A stretch of 37,290 bases of DNA from Pontibacter fetidus (GCF_010119545.1 NZ_JAAEAA010000031.1:1-37290); one strand, 5' to 3'. Shown: positions 7,010 to 16,070, counted from the stretch's first letter. Translations and numbers: made by a program. Notes: generated by a model not told the origin, from the letters alone.

Positions 7010-10000
7010 ATGAAGAACATCCTGAAGAACTACCGACGCAGGCTCCTTAACCTGAGTTCCGGCAACAAAGCCTTGCTGTTGCTGCGCCTGCAAAAGGAGT
7101 TGCACCTGGATGTGGAGTCGCTGGATTTTATAGTTGGTCAGCCAGCATTTACTATAGTAGAGAAACTGATTTCGGGAGCGAAGAAAATTGTGCTGAGCCC
7201 CGTAGCCGACAGCCGTTACGAGCCGGTGGCTGCCGTGAGCAAACGCCTGCGCTACATAAAACGCCGCTCCGACATGATACTGGAAGAGCGCGGCAGCGAA
7301 GAACTATACATCGGTTGGCCCTTTGTACACGGTACGTTTGCCGATGGAACCATAGTGCGTTGCCCGCTTTTTTTATACCCCGTATCGTTGCAGGTAAATA
7401 CTGCCCAGGAGTGGGAACTGGTGCAAAGTACAGCGCAGCCGCCCCGTTTTAACCAGAGCTTTTTACTGGCCTACGCACACTATAACAACACGCCTTTAGC
7501 AGAAAATTTACTGGAACTGGATGTAAGCACGTTGCCAGATCATCCTTTAGAATTCCGGACGCAGGTTTACAAACTACTGAAACAGGAGCAACAGGCCATA
7601 CATGCCGGTCGGGAATTTTTTGCTGATAAACTGAAGCCTTTCCGGGACTATAAAAAAGCAGATTACGAAGCTGATCTGAAACCGGGACAACTATACCTGG
7701 AACAGGAAGCGGTGCTGGGCATTTACCCGCAGGCCGCATCGTATTTGTTAGCCGATTACGATGCCCTGCTGGAGCGCGACGACCTGCAAACCATGGAAGA
7801 TTTGTTTGTGACTCCTGAAATTCTTACCCAAGCCACGCAGGCACAGCACACGTTCACGGTTTTTAAAATGGATGTCTCGCAGGAGGCCGCTTTGCAGCAG
7901 GTAAAACAGGGCAAATCTATAGTGGTGCAGGGGCCGCCGGGAACCGGTAAATCGCAACTCATTTGTAACCTGGTGTCGGATTTTACGGCGCGTGGCAAAA
8001 AGGTATTGGTGGTAAGCCAGAAACGCGCCGCCCTGGACGTGGTGCACAAACGTTTATCAGAAGAAGGGCTGGGTGCATTTACTGCGCTGGTGCACGACAT
8101 TAACGCCGACCGCAGAAGCATTTTCCAGCAACTGCAACTACAGATAGATCATCTGCCGGAGTATAAAAAGCAGAACCTGGCGCTCAACAGCATTTACACC
8201 GACCGCACTTTCCTGGAAGTAAGCCGTGGCATAAACCGCTGTATAGAAAAACTCGAGAGATTTAAGTCTGCCCTGTTTGATACTTCCATGTGTGGCTGGT
8301 CGGCTAAAGAACTATACCTGCGCAGCAACCTGCAGGAAACCCATATTTCCCTGTCTGCTAACTATAAATTCTTTACCGCTACTACCGTAAACGAGTTTCT
8401 GCCACGCCTGCGCCAGTTTTTGCAACAGGCTATAGTTTATGCAAAGGATGATTTCACGTGGAAAAACAGGCATAGCTTTAAAAACTATGGCTGGCCGCAA
8501 CGCCAGGAACTGGAACAAACTATAAGCCAACTGCCGGAGCAACATTCGACTTTACAGAAAAAAATAAGTGAGCTAAGCGGCTTTGGTTTTGAGTTGGATG
8601 ATCTGGGAAAGTATAAACTGGCGCTGCCAACTATAACCGAAATTCAAGGGTTGCTGGAGCAGGATGATGTACCGGAAGTGCTAGTACAAATCATTAAAAG
8701 CAACTCCAAAGAACTCGCGCAACAGGTACAGCAACTGAAAGAACTATACCTAGTTTGCCCGGCCCCGGATGCTGCTTTGCCTGCTCGAGACCTGCCAACT
8801 ATAAAGCAAGCTATAGTTGCCTTTGAAAAACAACAAAATAACTTGTTTAAAACGATAGGCTGGGCATTCTCATCCGATAAAAAGGTGCTGAAACAGGCAC
8901 TGGCAAACTATAAATTGGAGCTGAACGAAGCCGGAGTAGGAGAGCTGCAACGCAGGATTGCCTTACGCGAGCAGGCTGAAGTTCTGATGCAGGCCATCAA
9001 CCAAACTATAGTTACTGATTTTAAAATTGAAGCGTATCCGAACCAGGTGTTGCAGCAAATCGAAACTATAGAAAAATTACTTCAGGCTCAGAAACTACTG
9101 AAAAAGCTGCACCGCGAAAAAGTACTGCATGGGAAGTTGCTTCTAACTATAGATTTAACGCAACACCTGCAAACCTTAACGCAGACTATAGCCGAACTAC
9201 AGGCGAACTATAGCCACTGGCTGAAATGGTTAACTGAAACGCAGGTACAGCAATTGGTTGATGACAGTAACTATAAAACTGCGTTACTTAAAGACATGAC
9301 GGAGCATTTTGAGCAACTGGTAGCTCATGATGCGTTGGTAGCAAACTTTACTGATGCAGAACATGAAACTGCACACCAATTACTCTCGCAAACTATAGTT
9401 TCTGCTACCGAAGGCGAGCAGCTTTTCCTGAACAGTTTGTACCTGGCGTGGCTTTATGAAATTGAGAATCAGCATCCGGAGTTGCGCATGGCGTCGAGCG
9501 GCGAATTGGAAAACCTGGAACAGGAACTGCAGAAATTGCTAATCGAAAAACAACGCCTGAGCCAGGAAATTGTGCTGTCTAAGTTGAGAGAACAGACCTA
9601 CACTGCTATGGAATTTAACCGGTTGGGCAATGCCGTAACCTACCGCCGACTGCAAGCGCAGGTCAGCAAGAAACGTAGCCTTTACCCGATCAGGAAGCTG
9701 TTTTCGTTGTTCTCTGATGAGATATTAAATTTAGTGCCGTGCTGGCTGGCTTCGCCTGAAACGGTGTCGGCGGTGTTGCCGCTGGAACGTTGTTTTGATG
9801 TGGTGATTTTTGACGAAGCATCTCAGTGTTTTGCCGAAACGGGTATACCGGCCATGTTGCGCGGCGCGCAGGTGGTAGTTGCCGGCGACGAGCAGCAGCT
9901 AAAGCCATCCGATCTGTACCGCGCCCGCTGGAGCGATGCTACCGACGAAGAAGTGGAAGAGCTATCTGCAGAATCGTTGTTGCAGTTGTGTAGTTTGTAT

Positions 10001-10936
10001 TTGCCTCAAACCATGCTCACGCAGCATTACCGCAGCCATTTCCCGGAGCTGATCAAATTCTCGAACCAGTACTTTTACCGCAGCAAACTCGAGCTGATAC
10101 CGGACCTGCAGGAACTGAACGCAGCCAAGCCAGCTATAGAATACAAGCAAATAAACGGACTTTGGCAAAACAACAGCAACCTACCCGAAGCTGAAAAAGT
10201 GATAGAACTGGTATTTGATCTACTGCAGCAAGGCCAGCAGGATGTGGGCGTCATCACATTCAACTATAACCAGCAAATGCTGGTACAGAACCTGCTGGAA
10301 GAGCGGGCGCAACAGCAAACTATAGTTCTGCCGCCATCGGTACTGGTAAAAAATATAGAGAACATGCAGGGCGATGAGAAGGATGTGATCATACTTTCGG
10401 TGGGGTACGCTCCGGACGAGAAAGGCCGTTTTGCCATGCAGTTCGGAAGCCTGAACCAGGCCGGTGGCGAAAACCGGTTAAACGTAGCGGTTACCCGCGC
10501 CAAGCGCAAAATTATAGTGGTAGCCAGCATAATTCCGGAGCAACTGCACGTAGAGTATACCCAGCACCATGGCCCGAAGCTCCTGAAACAATACCTGCAC
10601 TATGCGCGGCAAGTGAGCCAGGGCAACTTTACGTATCAGCCCAAAACCGAGCCTATGCCGGAACAAGTGCCGTTGTTAAAAGAACAACTGGCAGCGTCTA
10701 ATCCTGACTTACAACCCACTGTGCCATTTGCCGACCTAACTATAGTTGAGAACGGAAAATACAAAGCCGCCATCCTTACAGACGATGACCTGTACTATAG
10801 CCACGTATCGGTCAGGCACTCGCATGCCGATGTGCCGCAGCTATTGCAGCAACGCCACTGGCCATACCAAAAAGTGTACAGCCGCCAGTTCTGGGCCGAT
10901 AAAAACAAGCTGCTGGAAAAGGTTAAATCGGTGTAA
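7010..10936 (+). CDS. very large superfamily 1 (Upf1/DNA2-like) helicase-ATPase
   Basis: 1308 residues from the ATG at 7010; the TTG immediately before it is a less likely start. The N-terminal 300 residues resemble the accessory region of long SF1 ATPases. Walker A GPPGTGKS begins at about 308, motif Ia (VVSQKRAALDVV) follows, then about 580 residues of mostly helical, Gln/Leu/Glu-rich sequence before Walker B (VVIFDEASQ, about 932-940). Next are motif III (VVAGDEQQLKPS), motif IV (LTQHYRSHFPEL), motif V (IENMQGDEKDVIILS) and motif VI (NVAVTRAKRKI, about 1158). All helicase motifs are intact. No nuclease domain is visible at the C-terminus. Likely a nucleic-acid translocase in repair, RNA metabolism or possibly defence; nothing around it supports a defence island. 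It is rich in AACTATAGTT sites, with four perfect copies. Confidence 0.88.
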   Translation: MKNILKNYRRRLLNLSSGNKALLLLRLQKELHLDVESLDFIVGQPAFTIVEKLISGAKKIVLSPVADSRYEPVAAVSKRLRYIKRRSDMILEERGSEELYIGWPFVHGTFADGTIVRCPLFLYPVSLQVNTAQEWELVQSTAQPPRFNQSFLLAYAHYNNTPLAENLLELDVSTLPDHPLEFRTQVYKLLKQEQQAIHAGREFFADKLKPFRDYKKADYEADLKPGQLYLEQEAVLGIYPQAASYLLADYDALLERDDLQTMEDLFVTPEILTQATQAQHTFTVFKMDVSQEAALQQVKQGKSIVVQGPPGTGKSQLICNLVSDFTARGKKVLVVSQKRAALDVVHKRLSEEGLGAFTALVHDINADRRSIFQQLQLQIDHLPEYKKQNLALNSIYTDRTFLEVSRGINRCIEKLERFKSALFDTSMCGWSAKELYLRSNLQETHISLSANYKFFTATTVNEFLPRLRQFLQQAIVYAKDDFTWKNRHSFKNYGWPQRQELEQTISQLPEQHSTLQKKISELSGFGFELDDLGKYKLALPTITEIQGLLEQDDVPEVLVQIIKSNSKELAQQVQQLKELYLVCPAPDAALPARDLPTIKQAIVAFEKQQNNLFKTIGWAFSSDKKVLKQALANYKLELNEAGVGELQRRIALREQAEVLMQAINQTIVTDFKIEAYPNQVLQQIETIEKLLQAQKLLKKLHREKVLHGKLLLTIDLTQHLQTLTQTIAELQANYSHWLKWLTETQVQQLVDDSNYKTALLKDMTEHFEQLVAHDALVANFTDAEHETAHQLLSQTIVSATEGEQLFLNSLYLAWLYEIENQHPELRMASSGELENLEQELQKLLIEKQRLSQEIVLSKLREQTYTAMEFNRLGNAVTYRRLQAQVSKKRSLYPIRKLFSLFSDEILNLVPCWLASPETVSAVLPLERCFDVVIFDEASQCFAETGIPAMLRGAQVVVAGDEQQLKPSDLYRARWSDATDEEVEELSAESLLQLCSLYLPQTMLTQHYRSHFPELIKFSNQYFYRSKLELIPDLQELNAAKPAIEYKQINGLWQNNSNLPEAEKVIELVFDLLQQGQQDVGVITFNYNQQMLVQNLLEERAQQQTIVLPPSVLVKNIENMQGDEKDVIILSVGYAPDEKGRFAMQFGSLNQAGGENRLNVAVTRAKRKIIVVASIIPEQLHVEYTQHHGPKLLKQYLHYARQVSQGNFTYQPKTEPMPEQVPLLKEQLAASNPDLQPTVPFADLTIVENGKYKAAILTDDDLYYSHVSVRHSHADVPQLLQQRHWPYQKVYSRQFWADKNKLLEKVKSV

Positions 10937-10958
10937 CTCTAAACTATAGCCAGTTATA

Positions 10959-12050
10959 CTACAATGGCATAAAGCGGTAGTTGAAACGGTACACCCCTGA
11001 ATGAAAAGCAAACTTTATCTCGAATTTCTGTGTGATAGGTTTGCCATCGGCGCGGGCAGGCTCCAGCGAAGGCAGTTTTCTTAAAGCGGAAACTATACCT
11101 GAGGCAATCCTGTCGTTAAATGCGTTCCGGTAAGTAAAGTTGATAATTCTTCCGTCCTCCGCTATTTCACCCTCAATGTTCAGCTCGTTTTCGTAAGGTT
11201 TCAGATTCACGTTTTTCAGATAATCTGACACTTGTTTCTTTATTTCTTCGGAGAACGCCTCGGCTCCATTTCTGTAATAAGCGCCGGTTTTATAAGCTAC
11301 GCCACAGGGTGTAAACGATACATTCATTCTTTCGGCGGTCAGGTAGGGGAGCTCTAACGGGTTTACCCAAACAATGCGTGGCGCATCTTTGTAAGTACCC
11401 AAGGGGCCAGAGCCACTCACAAATTCGCCGTTTTTATACTTCTCGGTTAATACAAAAGTGGTGGTGCCAGCAGTAAAATTGCTTGCGCGCCAAGTGCCTT
11501 CGGGTTTGCCGTTCAGCAGTTTTCCGCTCCAGGTTATGCTGCCTATTTTGGTTGTATAGCTTCCGGTGCCCTGCGTTACCAGTTGCTTCCCGTTTTCGTC
11601 CCAGGCATCCAGTATTGTTACCTTTCCTTTATCAGCCATGAAAATCAGTTTTGGGTTGCCGCTCTCGTAAAACAGTTTCCAGGTACCGGTTAACTCATTC
11701 TGCTCATAGTTGCCCGTTGCGCGCTCTTTGCCATTGGCATAATAAACAGTAAACAAACCGGTTTTCAGCCCCTCGGGGGTGTAGGTGCCGCTGGCCATCA
11801 CCTGCTCCGGATTGGTGCGGCGCACGTCCCTGAAAGTGCCATAAAATTTACGATCCGGGCTAAAGCGGGTCTGTCGGATGATCTGTGCGCAGCTGTCTTC
11901 TATCAGGTAATAATCAGCGTTAAAAGGGATGTGGATGCTGTCGCTGGCGGCAATGTTTTTTATTTTGATGTTACGCACTTTTGATTGCTGTGCAACCCCC
12001 TGCAGGTGTAATACCAACGTAAGCACTGTAAAAAGTAAAGTAGTTCGCAT
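10959..12050 (-). CDS. exported MORN-repeat protein with TonB C-terminal-like domain
   Basis: 363 residues from the ATG at 12050, preferred over the upstream ATG at 12101 because a signal peptide begins exactly there (MRTTLLFTVLTLVLHLQGVA, then QQ). The middle has MORN-type toxin_MORN2-like repeats, as in YYANGKERATGNY, GTWKLFYESGNPK and KYKNGEFVSG. The last 90 residues (ISDYLK-like helix, INIEGEIAEDGRIINF, GIVSALRKLPSLEPARADGKPI, FEIKFAF) match the layout of TonB C-terminal energy-transducer domains, though no TM anchor follows the signal peptide. Such MORN/TonB_C combinations are common in Bacteroidetes and poorly understood. It converges on the helicase with only 22 bp between stops and no obvious terminator. 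Confidence 0.78.
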   Translation of the reverse strand: MRTTLLFTVLTLVLHLQGVAQQSKVRNIKIKNIAASDSIHIPFNADYYLIEDSCAQIIRQTRFSPDRKFYGTFRDVRRTNPEQVMASGTYTPEGLKTGLFTVYYANGKERATGNYEQNELTGTWKLFYESGNPKLIFMADKGKVTILDAWDENGKQLVTQGTGSYTTKIGSITWSGKLLNGKPEGTWRASNFTAGTTTFVLTEKYKNGEFVSGSGPLGTYKDAPRIVWVNPLELPYLTAERMNVSFTPCGVAYKTGAYYRNGAEAFSEEIKKQVSDYLKNVNLKPYENELNIEGEIAEDGRIINFTYRNAFNDRIASGIVSALRKLPSLEPARADGKPITQKFEIKFAFHSGVYRFNYRFMPL

Positions 12051-12208
12051 AGCTTGTTCCGGGTAGTTGGATTTAAAGTATATTAAAATGTGAATATACA
12101 CCTCCTATTATAAAAATCATATACCCGCCGTTTGCTCCGGATTAAAAAGGATGTCGTATTTTGGCTGATAGATCGTTAAAAGCTTTAATACGGTAATCAA
12201 AACCTGCC

Positions 12209-13072
12209 ATGCTCATTAAACTTTTTACCCTTTACGTGTACATTCAGGCGGCGCTTTGTGGCTGCGGGCCTGATAAGCGTACCAGTGATTTTGAGCGACT
12301 CCGGAAAAACTATAAAGTAACTATAGACAGGGTTGGCCGCATGGAGGCACGTATGCAGGAAAGCTCCGGACTTGCGCGCACCACCGATTCTACCTTTTTA
12401 ACCAACCCCGACGGCGGCTCACCCTCAGAGCTATACCTGTTTAACCTGAAAGGTGAATTGCTGCAAACTATACCGTTATCTGTGCCTAACACCGATTGGG
12501 AGGACCTGGCCCAGGACCCAAAAGGCAATTTATATCTGGGCGATTTCGGGAACAACGCCAACCAGCGCCGCGATCTGAAGATCTATAGTTTAAATAAAAC
12601 CAGCTTGCAGGTAACTGATACAATTACATTCAATTTCGCAGATCAGATTGAGTTTCCGCCGCCACGCAGCCGCCAGCATTACGACCTCGAAGCATTTTTA
12701 TACCATAACGATTCGCTTTACCTGTTCACCAAAAGCCGCGCTTTTAAACCCATCACACAACTATACAAACTACCTGTTTCAGGAGCAGCGCACACTATAG
12801 TTCCGGCAGAAAAACTAAGGGTTAAATCTCCGGTTACAGGTGCCGACGTGCTGCCCGGGTCTAACCTGTTTGCTTTGCTGGGCTATGGCCGTTTATACCT
12901 GTTTAAGCCGGAGGATGATCGTATTAGCTTTAAAGCGAAACGCTACTGTTTGCCGCTGGGCCGCACCGGGCAGGCCGAAGCAGTACTTTTCCTATCGCCG
13001 GAGCAACTATTGATCACCAACGAAAATGGCAAACTATACCTGGTTACCTTTCAGGCCAGAGCAATTAAGTAA
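12209..13072 (+). CDS. predicted beta-propeller lipoprotein
   Basis: 287 residues. The N-terminus (LFTLYVYIQAALCGC) looks like a lipoprotein signal with a weak lipobox at LCGC. The mature part shows repeated blade-like units, such as ELYLFNLKGELLQTIPL, GNLYLGDFGNNANQRRDLKIYSL, DSLYLFTKSRAF and GRLYLFKPEDDRISFKAKRY, typical of six-bladed/SdiA-regulated-like or esterase-like propellers. No catalytic motif recognised. The conserved look of DTDWEDLAQDPKGNLYLGDFGNN suggests a known but uncharacterised Bacteroidetes family. A 104-bp gap separates it from the following dehydrogenase. Confidence 0.72.
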   Translation: MLIKLFTLYVYIQAALCGCGPDKRTSDFERLRKNYKVTIDRVGRMEARMQESSGLARTTDSTFLTNPDGGSPSELYLFNLKGELLQTIPLSVPNTDWEDLAQDPKGNLYLGDFGNNANQRRDLKIYSLNKTSLQVTDTITFNFADQIEFPPPRSRQHYDLEAFLYHNDSLYLFTKSRAFKPITQLYKLPVSGAAHTIVPAEKLRVKSPVTGADVLPGSNLFALLGYGRLYLFKPEDDRISFKAKRYCLPLGRTGQAEAVLFLSPEQLLITNENGKLYLVTFQARAIK

Positions 13073-13176
13073 AGTAACTAAGCCAGCTATAGTTTAAGCA
13101 GCACGGCAGGGTATTTCTTTTCATCCGGAAAGGCAGCTATACCGTAGTTATAGCTGTATACTTAAAGCAGATCATT

Positions 13177-14049
13177 ATGCATCAGACAATACTCGTAACC
13201 GGGGCTACAGGCACGGTGGGCCGTGAGGTGGTAAAGCAACTTTCTATGCTGGATGGGATCAGGGTTAGGGCAGGCGTACATTCGCTTATCAAAGGTGAAA
13301 ATCTGCGCCGCCTGCCGGGTGTGGAAGTAGTGGAAATGGAATTTACCGACCCCGAATCGTTGCACGCTGCCTTTACGCACGCCGATAAGGTTTTTATGGT
13401 AACCCCATTTGCACAGGACCAGACAGAGATGGCCCGGACATTGGTTGATGAAGCCAGGAAAGCAGGAGTAAAGCATATCGTAAAGCTATCAGCGCTTGGT
13501 GCGGGTGAGGAACCGGGCATACAACTGGGCCGCTGGCACCGCGAAATAGAGCGTTACATAGAGCAAAGCGGCATACCCTATACTTTTCTGCGGCCCGCCA
13601 GTTTTATGCAGAATTTTGATAACTATAACAGTGAAACTATAAAACAGGAAGGCAAGATCTATATGCCCTGCGGCGATGGGAAAGTATCTTATATTGATAC
13701 CCGTGACATTGCCGCTGTTGCTGTAGAAGTGCTGACAGGTACCGGCCACGAAGGCCAGGTATACGACCTGACCGGCCCCGAAGCCTTATCCGTAGATGAA
13801 GTAGCTGATACCATAAGCCTAGTAACGGGAAAACCTGTATTGTTTGTAGATGTGCCCGAAGAGAATGCCAGAGCAGCCATGCAACAACAACACGTACCCG
13901 ACTGGATGGCCGATGCCTTGCTGGAATTATACAGCGTGCACCGCGCAGGTTACTCCAGTGGGGTAACCAGTAGGGTAGAGGAGCTTACCGGCCGCAAGCC
14001 ACATAGTTTCAGGCAATTTGTGAAAGAGCATAAAGACTGTTTTGTTTAG
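13177..14049 (+). CDS. NmrA-like NAD(P)-binding oxidoreductase (atypical SDR)
   Basis: 290 residues with an N-terminal Rossmann motif ILVTGATGTVG (GxxGxxG), a second strand with the basic segment RVRAGVHSLIKGENL favouring NADP(H), a KLSALGA strand end, and LRPASFMQNF, which is characteristic of the NmrA/YtfG (quinone oxidoreductase 2-like) atypical SDR group. The classical YxxxK is not evident, as usual in this group. Such proteins either reduce quinones or act as redox sensors; which applies here is not determinable. Cytosolic, ATG start, with a strong terminator right after it. Confidence 0.86.
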   Translation: MHQTILVTGATGTVGREVVKQLSMLDGIRVRAGVHSLIKGENLRRLPGVEVVEMEFTDPESLHAAFTHADKVFMVTPFAQDQTEMARTLVDEARKAGVKHIVKLSALGAGEEPGIQLGRWHREIERYIEQSGIPYTFLRPASFMQNFDNYNSETIKQEGKIYMPCGDGKVSYIDTRDIAAVAVEVLTGTGHEGQVYDLTGPEALSVDEVADTISLVTGKPVLFVDVPEENARAAMQQQHVPDWMADALLELYSVHRAGYSSGVTSRVEELTGRKPHSFRQFVKEHKDCFV

Positions 14050-14076
14050 CCTTTCAATGCTCTTGTAAGCACCATA

Positions 14077-14108
14077 AAAAAGCCACTCCCATGCAGGAGT
14101 GGCTTTTT
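14077..14108. terminator. strong bidirectional terminator
   Basis: AAAAAGCCACTCC (14077-14089) pairs perfectly with GGAGTGGCTTTTT (14096-14108) around the loop CATGCA. The A-run before and T-run after make it functional on both strands, serving the dehydrogenase gene (+) and the low-complexity gene (-), which converge here. Confidence 0.9.
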
Positions 14109-14132
14109 CTATAGTTGATAATTCAATACAGA

Positions 14133-16061
14133 TTAATACTCAGATTCCGGGTTACGGTAACGGTCGCTGCGGCGTGTCTCATAACGATCACTGTCGTGCT
14201 CCTGGCTACGGCGGCCCTGCTGGCTGCCTGAACCATATCCGCCATAATTCTCGCGCGAGCTGGAACCACGGTTATCGCTGTAGTAAGAGGTACTGCTGCC
14301 CATGTTACCATAACGGCTTTGGTCACCGCTGCGTCCTTCCTGGTCATAACCGCCCTGGCTGCTTCGTCCCTGAGACGAGGAACCATAACCACCCTGGCTT
14401 GAGCTGCCAGAACCATAGCCATAACCACCGCTTATGCCGCGGCTATAGTTGCTGTCTCCGTAGCCTCCCTGGCTGCTATAGTTGCCCTGCGAACCACGAC
14501 CTGACGAAGAACCATAATTGCCTTGTCTGTCCCAGTCGCTTTGCGAGGTGCCACGTCCTGATGAAGAACCATAACCACCCTGGCCATAATCGCTGCCCTG
14601 TGAGCCATAGCGTGATGAAGAACGGTACTCGTCGTTATACGAGCCGCCTCTAGAGCCATAACCACCTTGTGAGCCATAACCGCCCTGCATAGAGCTCTGT
14701 GAGTCCCAGCCTCTTTGCGAGCCGCGGTCATCTCTATCGTATTCGCTCATGCCTCTTGATGAACCATAGCCCATAGAACCGTAACGGTCTGAATCTCTGC
14801 CTTGGCTGCTGCTGCCATAGTTGCCCTGAGATGATGAACCATAGTTGCCTTGTGAGCTACGGCCTGACGAAGAACCATAATTGCCTTGTCTGTCCCAGTC
14901 GCTTTGTGAGGTGCCACGTCCTGATGAAGAACCATAGTCTGAACTATAGTTGCCTTGTGATGAGCCATAACCGCCCTGGCTGTTTCGGCCCTGAGATGAA
15001 GAACCATAACCACTCATACCTGAAGAGCTTTGGCTTCCATAATTACTCTGAGAACCTCTATCAGATGATCCGTAACCGCTATGGCCACCAAAACCACCCT
15101 GCGATGAGGAGCCATAGTTAGCACGGCTCTCGCCACGAGTTGCATTGTAGCTACCCATACCGCCCTGGTCGTTCATTACGCCATAGCCGCCCTGCTCGTC
15201 GCCTTCTCTGTCTGAGTAGCCGCCCTGCATGCCACTATAGCTGCCGTAACTGCCCTGCGAGTAAGTGTCCTGGTTTCTGACACGGTTACCTTCCATGCCG
15301 CCCTGGTTGCCATAGTTATAGCCACCCTGGCTACCCCAGTTCTCAGACTGGCGCTGGTTGCCTTGCGATGATGAACCATAACTGCCCTGGCCGCCATAGT
15401 TGCCCTGCTGCGAACTGCCACGCTGCTGCGAGCCATAGTCGCCCTGGTAACCATAGCCGCTCTGGCCGCCATAGTTGCTGTGCTGCGAACCATATCCATA
15501 ACCACCCTGCGAGCCGTAACCCTGCTGGCCCTGTGAACCATAGTTACCCTGTCCGCCATAGTTGCCTTGCGATGATGATCCGAAGTCGCCCTCGTAACCA
15601 TACTGGCCACCCTGCTGCGACATAGAACCATAGTTGCCCTGCTGTTCTGAACTTCCGGTACTCATAGAGCCATAACCGCCCATTGATTCTGAAGACTGGC
15701 CTGAGCCGCTTTTAGAACCTGATGTGGAAGTTTTGCCTGATTTAGAAGTAGTGGCAGAAGTTTTGGCTTTTGAGGTAGTGCCGGTCTTGGCTTTAGAAGA
15801 TACAGAAGAAGTACCGCTGCCAGTTGTAGTTGACTTGTTACCCTTGCCTGATGTAGAAGAGGAAGAGCTTAAAGATGGAAGGCTGGAGCCTGATGAGCTT
15901 GTGCCTGATTTAGTACCTGAAGTTGATCTGGAAGTTGATCCTGAACTACCTGTACTGCTGTTCATTCCTGTATTGTTACCCATCGATGACGATGCGTCTG
16001 AAGATCCTGATGTGCTGCCCGACATGCTGCCGGAGCTTTGGTTTTTCTCGTTGTCTTTCAT
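14133..16061 (-). CDS. Gly/Tyr/Ser/Gln-rich prion-like low-complexity protein
   Basis: 642 residues with no globular domain that I can see. Residues 1-135 are almost only Ser, Gly, Thr and Lys (SGSTSGSS, TTSKAKTSATTSK). Residues about 136-600 repeat GGYGSSSQGNYGSQ-like units: dense [G/S]Y[G/S] motifs with Gln, scattered Arg, Asp and Trp (RGTSQSDWDRQGNYGSSS), the grammar of FUS/EWS-type prion-like domains. The last 40 residues are charged (RRSQEHDSDRYETRRSDRY). There is no signal peptide, so it is presumably cytosolic. The reading frame stays open despite the repeats, has a clear ATG with an AGGAG nine bases upstream, and ends at a strong terminator, so it is a real gene. It is divergent from a cold-shock protein gene. 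Function unknown; phase separation or desiccation/cold protection is inference. Confidence 0.85.
   Translation of the reverse strand: MKDNEKNQSSGSMSGSTSGSSDASSSMGNNTGMNSSTGSSGSTSRSTSGTKSGTSSSGSSLPSLSSSSSTSGKGNKSTTTGSGTSSVSSKAKTGTTSKAKTSATTSKSGKTSTSGSKSGSGQSSESMGGYGSMSTGSSEQQGNYGSMSQQGGQYGYEGDFGSSSQGNYGGQGNYGSQGQQGYGSQGGYGYGSQHSNYGGQSGYGYQGDYGSQQRGSSQQGNYGGQGSYGSSSQGNQRQSENWGSQGGYNYGNQGGMEGNRVRNQDTYSQGSYGSYSGMQGGYSDREGDEQGGYGVMNDQGGMGSYNATRGESRANYGSSSQGGFGGHSGYGSSDRGSQSNYGSQSSSGMSGYGSSSQGRNSQGGYGSSQGNYSSDYGSSSGRGTSQSDWDRQGNYGSSSGRSSQGNYGSSSQGNYGSSSQGRDSDRYGSMGYGSSRGMSEYDRDDRGSQRGWDSQSSMQGGYGSQGGYGSRGGSYNDEYRSSSRYGSQGSDYGQGGYGSSSGRGTSQSDWDRQGNYGSSSGRGSQGNYSSQGGYGDSNYSRGISGGYGYGSGSSSQGGYGSSSQGRSSQGGYDQEGRSGDQSRYGNMGSSTSYYSDNRGSSSRENYGGYGSGSQQGRRSQEHDSDRYETRRSDRYRNPESEY
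14500..14936 (-). repeat. pair of 74-bp direct repeats inside the low-complexity gene
   Basis: 14500-14573 and 14863-14936 are identical except for one base (GCGAG against GTGAG, synonymous). They encode the block centred on GRGTSQSDWDRQGNYGSSSGR. Near identity at the DNA level, in a gene whose other repeats differ at many wobble positions, indicates a recent duplication or gene conversion. Confidence 0.85.
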
Positions 16062-16070
16062 AGTTAAAAT

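Noticed and set aside
7010..10936. Defence island around the helicase
   Set aside because: Neighbours are a hydrolase, NUDIX, MORN/TonB and propeller genes; no nuclease, methylase or integrase is near.
12051..12101. Upstream ATG for the MORN/TonB protein
   Set aside because: The extra 17 residues (MYIHILIYFKSNYPEQA) would mask a clean signal peptide that starts at 12050.
14099..14653. Long plus-strand open frames rich in His, Gly, Cys and Asn opposite the low-complexity gene
   Set aside because: They are antisense shadows of the repeated GYGSSS codons; no start signals or plausible composition.
14133..15700. Possible CRISPR array because of dense repeats
   Set aside because: Repeats are codon-phased, of variable length and without unique spacers; they encode the GYS protein. 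No cas genes.
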